Origin: Eubacterium sp.
GTDB taxonomy: Bacteria; Bacillota; Clostridia; Lachnospirales; Lachnospiraceae
Length of the DNA stretch: 11,457 nucleotides
NCBI GenBank assembly: GCA_024681495.1
Contig: JAILAS010000087.1
Span: 1-11,457 of the forward strand
Reading direction: 5' to 3'
In this document: positions 8,148 to 11,457 of the stretch, in pieces
Layout of the letters: each line of letters starts with the position of its first letter
Position numbering within the stretch: the first letter of the stretch is position 1
Notes under the pieces: generated by a model
Databases searched by the model: none
Told to the model about the DNA's origin: nothing
Seen by the model: the letters and a program-made list of their open reading frames with translations, nothing else
Translations under genes and position numbers: made by a program

Positions 8148-9629
8148 TTACTCTCCTTTATTCACCCCGCCGTCTCTGAGTGAGAACGCCAGTTTAACAG
8201 CCTCATAGGCCCCATTGTAAAGTCCCTGTTCATTATTTCTGCGGATGTTGTCGCACATGTCCTCCAGGAAGGCATCGTCCTTCAGGAAGAGCTTCATCAT
8301 CTGAAGCACATGCCCTATATCCCTGCATTCGAGCGTTCCGTCGCCCATCTCCACCGAGTGGATGGCGCCCCACTTCTCATGCCCTCCGATGCGCTTTATA
8401 AACAGCTTCGGCACGGGATAAAACGCCAGCTCGCTGGGCTTGGTGACCAGAACGTCGCAGCTGCGCATGAGCAGGTTGGTGCTGTACACAGCGTCGAAAA
8501 TGTTCTCGTGATAGAAGACGTGCACTCCGCTCACCTTACCTTTTAGGGCATCGGCAGCAAACTTCTCCGTCTCCTCCCAGTCGTCGAAGTGCTCGGTGGT
8601 GACCTCCCTCAGCCCGGGCACGGCGTCAATCAGCTCGTCCCACACGTTCCTGTGGTCACCCACGTTTACATAAAATGCCATCTTGTCCTTCTTAACCTGC
8701 GCCAGGGAGGCCTGCAATATGCTGACGAAAATCTCCTTCTGGGCGCCGGCGCCCCCGATGGTCAGAAGGAATCTGAGCGGCTCCCCGTCCTTCTTCCTGC
8801 GAACCCTGTCGGCGCAGTCCTCTTCTATATTAGCCACCAGCTCGTGGTCTATGTAGTGTCCGGTATACACCAGGCTGTCCGCCGGCATGGGCGAGAGCAC
8901 CTTATCTCCCTGCATGCCGTTCAGTATCCTGTAGCCCATGTACGCCTGATGAGTCTGTATGGTGTGGACGCTGCCCTCGGCCAGATGAAGCGCCATCGGC
9001 CAGTTATCGGGTATGGCGTTTACCACGTACTTCATCCCCGCGTGCACCGCCGCCTGGGCCGGCCACACGTGAGTACCTATGAGCGGCACGTCCTTGGGCA
9101 CGTTCTTAAAGACCGGAACGAAGAGCTCTGCGTTCTTCTGATCCGATGCGTTATAGCTGAGTTTCCTGAAGCCCTCGTAGTTCATAGGCTCCCATACCAC
9201 CTTGTCGAAGAGCCTGCTCTTCTGAGATATGCGCGAGCCGAGCGAATACAGGTCGTTCTGAGCGCCTATCACCTTGGTGGTCGTAGTCTGCGAGTAGGAG
9301 TTCAGATCCATCCAGTACGGCGTATAGCCGAGCGCGTGCGCCGCGGAAGCCATCGCCATGGATATCCTGTAATGGCCGAATCCCATGCGGATGTTTCCAA
9401 CGATGATACCCTTCTGTGTATCGAAGGGCTCCCCATCTCCCTCCTCCAGAAGAATGTCCTTTACTCCCAGGCTCTCGCCGATATGCTCATTATCCCTGAT
9501 GCACACCGGATAGTCCCTGTACGAGTCGTCCCCAAACTTCTTCTCGTACTTCTTTTTTGAATTTACGGCTTTTTTATAGTCCCTCTCTGATACGGGATTG
9601 CCGTAAATCGTCCTTGATTTGTCTTTCAT
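8148..9629 (-). CDS. GT-B-fold glycosyltransferase-like protein of unknown role
   Basis: I do not recognise a named gene. The 493-residue protein has the layout of a GT-B glycosyltransferase related to the MurG/diacylglycerol-glucosyltransferase group. A lysine-rich N-terminal extension (about 1-70) precedes a first Rossmann-like start with a glycine loop, GNIRMGFGHYRIS (78-90). The second domain opens with RFLLTIGGAGAQKE (about 286-299). A MurG-like nucleotide-sugar region follows: CDVLVTKPSELAFYPVP (391-407) then GGHEKWGA (415-422). No signal peptide or membrane segment is visible, so it should be cytosolic or peripheral. The ATG at 9629 is chosen because GGGAGG stands 8 bases ahead; the GTG at 9638 lies inside that ribosome site. 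It is the promoter-proximal gene of the alpha-galactoside operon, 2 bp before the transporter gene. It might use a UDP-sugar donor made from the galactose pathway, but donor and acceptor are unknown. Confidence 0.7.
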   Translation of the reverse strand: MKDKSRTIYGNPVSERDYKKAVNSKKKYEKKFGDDSYRDYPVCIRDNEHIGESLGVKDILLEEGDGEPFDTQKGIIVGNIRMGFGHYRISMAMASAAHALGYTPYWMDLNSYSQTTTTKVIGAQNDLYSLGSRISQKSRLFDKVVWEPMNYEGFRKLSYNASDQKNAELFVPVFKNVPKDVPLIGTHVWPAQAAVHAGMKYVVNAIPDNWPMALHLAEGSVHTIQTHQAYMGYRILNGMQGDKVLSPMPADSLVYTGHYIDHELVANIEEDCADRVRRKKDGEPLRFLLTIGGAGAQKEIFVSILQASLAQVKKDKMAFYVNVGDHRNVWDELIDAVPGLREVTTEHFDDWEETEKFAADALKGKVSGVHVFYHENIFDAVYSTNLLMRSCDVLVTKPSELAFYPVPKLFIKRIGGHEKWGAIHSVEMGDGTLECRDIGHVLQMMKLFLKDDAFLEDMCDNIRRNNEQGLYNGAYEAVKLAFSLRDGGVNKGE

Positions 9630-9635
9630 ACAAGG

Positions 9636-9644
9636 CACCTCCCT
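9636..9644 (-). promoter_or_regulatory. Ribosome binding site deciding the start of the glycosyltransferase-like gene
   Basis: On the minus strand AGGGAGGTG stands 8 bases before the ATG at 9629. The alternative GTG start at 9638 is part of this same sequence and would have no ribosome site of its own, so the shorter protein is preferred. Confidence 0.8.
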
Positions 9645-9659
9645 ACCAAATATAGAATT

Positions 9660-9683
9660 ATTGTAACACGTTTACCCTACAAT
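9660..9683. promoter_or_regulatory. Inverted repeat, candidate operator over the promoter
   Basis: ATTGTA (9660-9665) and TACAAT (9678-9683) form perfect 6-bp arms separated by 12 bp. Nested inside is GTAA-N5-TTAC (9663-9675), with a CG step near the centre as in LacI/CcpA-type sites, but it does not fit the cre consensus at the right spacing. The repeat covers the -10 and the spacer, where a repressor would block transcription. No regulator gene is in the window. Confidence 0.4.
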
Positions 9684-9688
9684 GGCAT
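9660..9688 (-). promoter_or_regulatory. Candidate sigma-A promoter of the alpha-galactoside operon
   Basis: On the minus strand TACAAT (9660-9665) is preceded by TGT, giving an extended -10 (TGTTACAAT). A 17-bp spacer leads to ATGCCA (9683-9688), a 4-of-6 match to the -35 consensus. Transcription would start near 9652, leaving a leader of about 20 bases with the ribosome site. No other promoter-like sequence is seen in the tightly packed operon. Confidence 0.55.
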
Positions 9689-9694
9689 CAGCTG

Positions 9695-9727
9695 AAAAAA
9701 ACCGCACGGCGATTGGCCGTGCGGTCA
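9695..9727 (-). terminator. Intrinsic terminator of the ABC transporter operon
   Basis: A perfect 10-bp stem, ACCGCACGGC (9701-9710) with GCCGTGCGGT (9716-9725), closes on a 5-base loop. On the minus strand it is followed by a run of T residues (the A-run at 9695-9701 on the plus strand). It lies about 25 bp after the permease stop codon and just upstream of the alpha-galactoside promoter, so it insulates the two operons. Confidence 0.93.
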
Positions 9728-9749
9728 TAGATACTCATGAATATAATAT

Positions 9750-11156
9750 TTAGTTATATATCAGATACATCCCATAGCTATCGATATTCATAGCATCTTC
9801 CTCCGAATCATATATGATCGTATCGGGTAAAATCTCCGTGACGTGACCATAGCTCGCATTAATCACGTATTTGGTAATGTTTCCACTCGCCATCACATAC
9901 ACTTCGTTATAACTCTCACCGTCTTCGTCTCCGAAGTATATATCCTCAAAGGGTATGGTAAGTTCTCCCTGCACAGCCTCTACAAAGTCCGTGTAGAGCG
10001 GCTGTCCCATATACTTTTGCACCGGGACAGACACCATAAGGAGAGCCTTTCCTTCCTCAAACTCCTCGGTAATGACGCCCTTCTCGAGCGCTTCCTCCAT
10101 GGAGATCATCAAACCATAGGCCGCTGCATCAGCTTCGATTTCCTCTTCGTCCAGCTCATCTTCAGACGGCCTTTCTCCATCGGGCCACACCTCCAGATAG
10201 ACATCGGCTGTGAATCCTTCCCGCGCCTTTAATGCGTCCATAAGCTCACTGTCCATATCGATGTAATTGCTGACGAGCACATGGTCATCATCCTCCGGCA
10301 GCGCTTCTATAACGGCTTCACTATAACCCTCCTCGGTGGAGGAAAGATCGAGAAAAATCAATACCGGTAAAACTACTATTAACATAAACGTCACCACCAA
10401 TATACCGACCCAGGAGTAATCTTTTACCTCTTTTTCCCCTAGTCGTCCGGACATTATCACACACAGCAGAACACATACGGCCCATATCGCCAGCCTTACG
10501 GGAGCCATATTCAGACCGACCGCCAGGCTTTCTACCATTGAACCACCAAAACCGCTCAGCGCAGATGCTGACACAATTAAAGCGAAAATCACCCATCCAA
10601 CAAACGCCAGCCTGCCCGCAATATATCCAAACATCTCCATAAAACAGATGATACCAAGGTATGCCAAAACGACACTCGCAAAGTTCAATGTTCCGATCAT
10701 CACATACTGCGGATTAATCGCGTTTAAGACGGTATAATCACCGGCCGCCGCACCTCCCTGAAGATACAGTCCGAAGGCAACACCGGACAATCCGATTATC
10801 AGGATAACCAGGAGTGCGAAAAGGTGATCGACAATCAGTCTGGCTACGTACTTGGTCCGTACAGTCCCCGGCAGAGCTCCGATTTCCCCGTTGCAAATCA
10901 TCTGCAATTCTTTTCTCTCGCTGAAGGGCCACCCTACTACTATAAAGATAAACCACCACCATCCAATATCAATCCAACTGGCCACCGTCACATGCGATGT
11001 GCAGAATGCGCCAATCCAGTCGGAACTATCTGCAGATAACCATACCCCCCATGCCACCCAAAGCACAGTTATCACTGTCAGCATAAGGTAGTATTTTTTT
11101 CGAAGTAAGAACCAGGACTTAACCAGGTTTTTTAACGCTGTAAAACTATCACTCAT
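9750..11156 (-). CDS. ABC-2-like transporter permease with acidic extracytoplasmic C-terminal domain
   Basis: Membrane subunit of an ABC transporter, inferred from hydrophobic segments and the adjoining ATP-binding gene; the cargo is unknown. From the ATG at 11156 it has 468 residues. That ATG is chosen because GGAG lies 7 bases ahead and the gene overlaps the ATPase gene by 8 bp (ATGAGTGA). The longer frame up to 11240 lies wholly inside the ATPase gene. Hydrophobic segments are at about 22-41, 58-76, 107-131, 150-178, 183-200, 217-236 and 249-270. Lys/Arg-rich stretches at 9-21, 80-106 and 238-246 put the N-terminus inside and, with seven segments, the C-terminus outside. Residues 271-468 form a soluble, strongly acidic domain (for example EDELDEEEIEAD, about 332-343) that I cannot assign to a family. 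Base composition is more AT-rich than in the operon to its left. Confidence 0.72.
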   Translation of the reverse strand: MSDSFTALKNLVKSWFLLRKKYYLMLTVITVLWVAWGVWLSADSSDWIGAFCTSHVTVASWIDIGWWWFIFIVVGWPFSERKELQMICNGEIGALPGTVRTKYVARLIVDHLFALLVILIIGLSGVAFGLYLQGGAAAGDYTVLNAINPQYVMIGTLNFASVVLAYLGIICFMEMFGYIAGRLAFVGWVIFALIVSASALSGFGGSMVESLAVGLNMAPVRLAIWAVCVLLCVIMSGRLGEKEVKDYSWVGILVVTFMLIVVLPVLIFLDLSSTEEGYSEAVIEALPEDDDHVLVSNYIDMDSELMDALKAREGFTADVYLEVWPDGERPSEDELDEEEIEADAAAYGLMISMEEALEKGVITEEFEEGKALLMVSVPVQKYMGQPLYTDFVEAVQGELTIPFEDIYFGDEDGESYNEVYVMASGNITKYVINASYGHVTEILPDTIIYDSEEDAMNIDSYGMYLIYN

Positions 11157-11457
11157 CTTCATTCTCCTTTTCCACCCACAGGTTTTCAATCTCACTTCCC
11201 AGGCGTCCTCCGGTGAGGTACACGGAGGCATCCTCCGCATCTACGCCCTGCACACGGAGTCCCCCGGACACAGCCTCCTTCGCCAGTTCACCTGTCGGCG
11301 ATTCCCTCAGCACCAGCGTCGTAGCCGACACTCCTTTCTCCTCATCGAGCAGCTTTTCGCCGGAAACCTTTTCCCTAAACCCGTCTATCAGATCTGCAGG
11401 CCCCGACACCCTGCAAACGAGCTGTCTGAACTCGTCCATCTCACCGTAGTAAACGAG
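11149..11457 (-). CDS. ABC transporter ATP-binding protein, C-terminal part (cut by window edge)
   Basis: The frame is open through the right edge. Its first visible residues, LVYYGEMDEF, match the segment that follows the H-loop in ABC ATPases of the ABC-2 exporter type (usually 'GKLVYYG' plus an acidic stretch). The Walker A, signature, Walker B and H-loop regions would lie beyond the window. The remaining 95 or so residues form the C-terminal accessory domain, ending in an acidic WVEKENEDE. The ATG at 11439 is internal and not the start. The stop overlaps the permease start by 8 bp, which supports a coupled ATPase-permease pair. The assignment rests on this short motif and on the context, so it is good but not certain. 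Confidence 0.7.
   Translation of the reverse strand, partial: LVYYGEMDEFRQLVCRVSGPADLIDGFREKVSGEKLLDEEKGVSATTLVLRESPTGELAKEAVSGGLRVQGVDAEDASVYLTGGRLGSEIENLWVEKENEDE
11162..11171 (-). promoter_or_regulatory. Ribosome binding site deciding the permease start
   Basis: On the minus strand AAAAGGAGAA precedes two in-frame ATGs at 11162 and 11156. GGAG ends one base before the first and 7 bases before the second. Only the second has normal spacing, so the protein is taken to start MSDSF. Confidence 0.75.

Noticed and set aside
8589..9560. Open frame of 323 codons on the plus strand opposite the glycosyltransferase-like gene
   Set aside because: It lies fully antisense to a well-supported gene. 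Its Val/His/Arg/Leu-heavy composition is what the complement of a GC-rich gene gives, and no ribosome site or family motif is visible.
9630..9638. GTG at 9638 as start of the glycosyltransferase-like protein
   Set aside because: The GTG is part of the ribosome binding site that serves the ATG at 9629.
9660..9683. Classical cre (CcpA) site
   Set aside because: The central CG and half-site look similar, but aligned to the cre consensus several fixed positions fail on both strands. Kept only as an unassigned inverted repeat.
11157..11240. Longer permease start up to 11240
   Set aside because: The extra codons lie inside the ATPase gene and give a charged, non-conserved-looking lead. The ATG at 11156 has a proper ribosome site and the usual short overlap.

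Overview
The window looks like chromosomal DNA of an anaerobic, fairly high-GC bacterium. The best guess is Bacillota/Clostridia (Lachnospiraceae-like or a neighbouring family). The reasons are the strong AGGAG-type ribosome binding sites, the GufA-type ZIP transporter, the stand-alone TrpB2, and a compact alpha-galactoside operon with a GPH symporter and a GH36 enzyme. No rRNA or marker gene fixes the taxonomy, and an actinobacterial (Coriobacteriia-like) source cannot be excluded.

Left part (1-2137, + strand): a stand-alone TrpB2-type tryptophan synthase beta chain that is already open at the window edge, an intrinsic terminator, then a ZIP family (GufA-like) divalent metal transporter. This part converges on the block to its right. 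The 45-bp junction holds a short direct repeat and no recognisable terminator.

Middle (2183-9629, - strand): a tight five-gene operon read right to left. The order is an unnamed GT-B-like glycosyltransferase, a melibiose-carrier-like GPH symporter, a GH36 alpha-galactosidase, galactokinase (galK) and cysteine synthase (cysK). Every junction is a short gap (2 or 12 bp) or an overlap (8 or 11 bp), so translation is probably coupled. A candidate promoter with an extended -10 and an inverted repeat lies just upstream (9660-9688). The logic is uptake of alpha-galactosides (melibiose/raffinose type), intracellular hydrolysis to galactose, and phosphorylation to galactose-1-phosphate. galT and galE are not in the window. 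The glycosyltransferase-like first gene and the cysteine synthase at the tail are the members not explained by this pathway.

Right part (9695-11457, - strand): the end of an ABC exporter operon. It has the C-terminal part of an ATP-binding subunit (cut by the window edge) and an ABC-2-like permease with about seven membrane segments and a roughly 200-residue, very acidic C-terminal domain predicted to lie outside the cell. It closes with a strong intrinsic terminator. This part is visibly more AT-rich than the rest.

No tRNA, rRNA, CRISPR array, insertion sequence or phage gene was seen. No stretch longer than about 110 bp lacks a gene.
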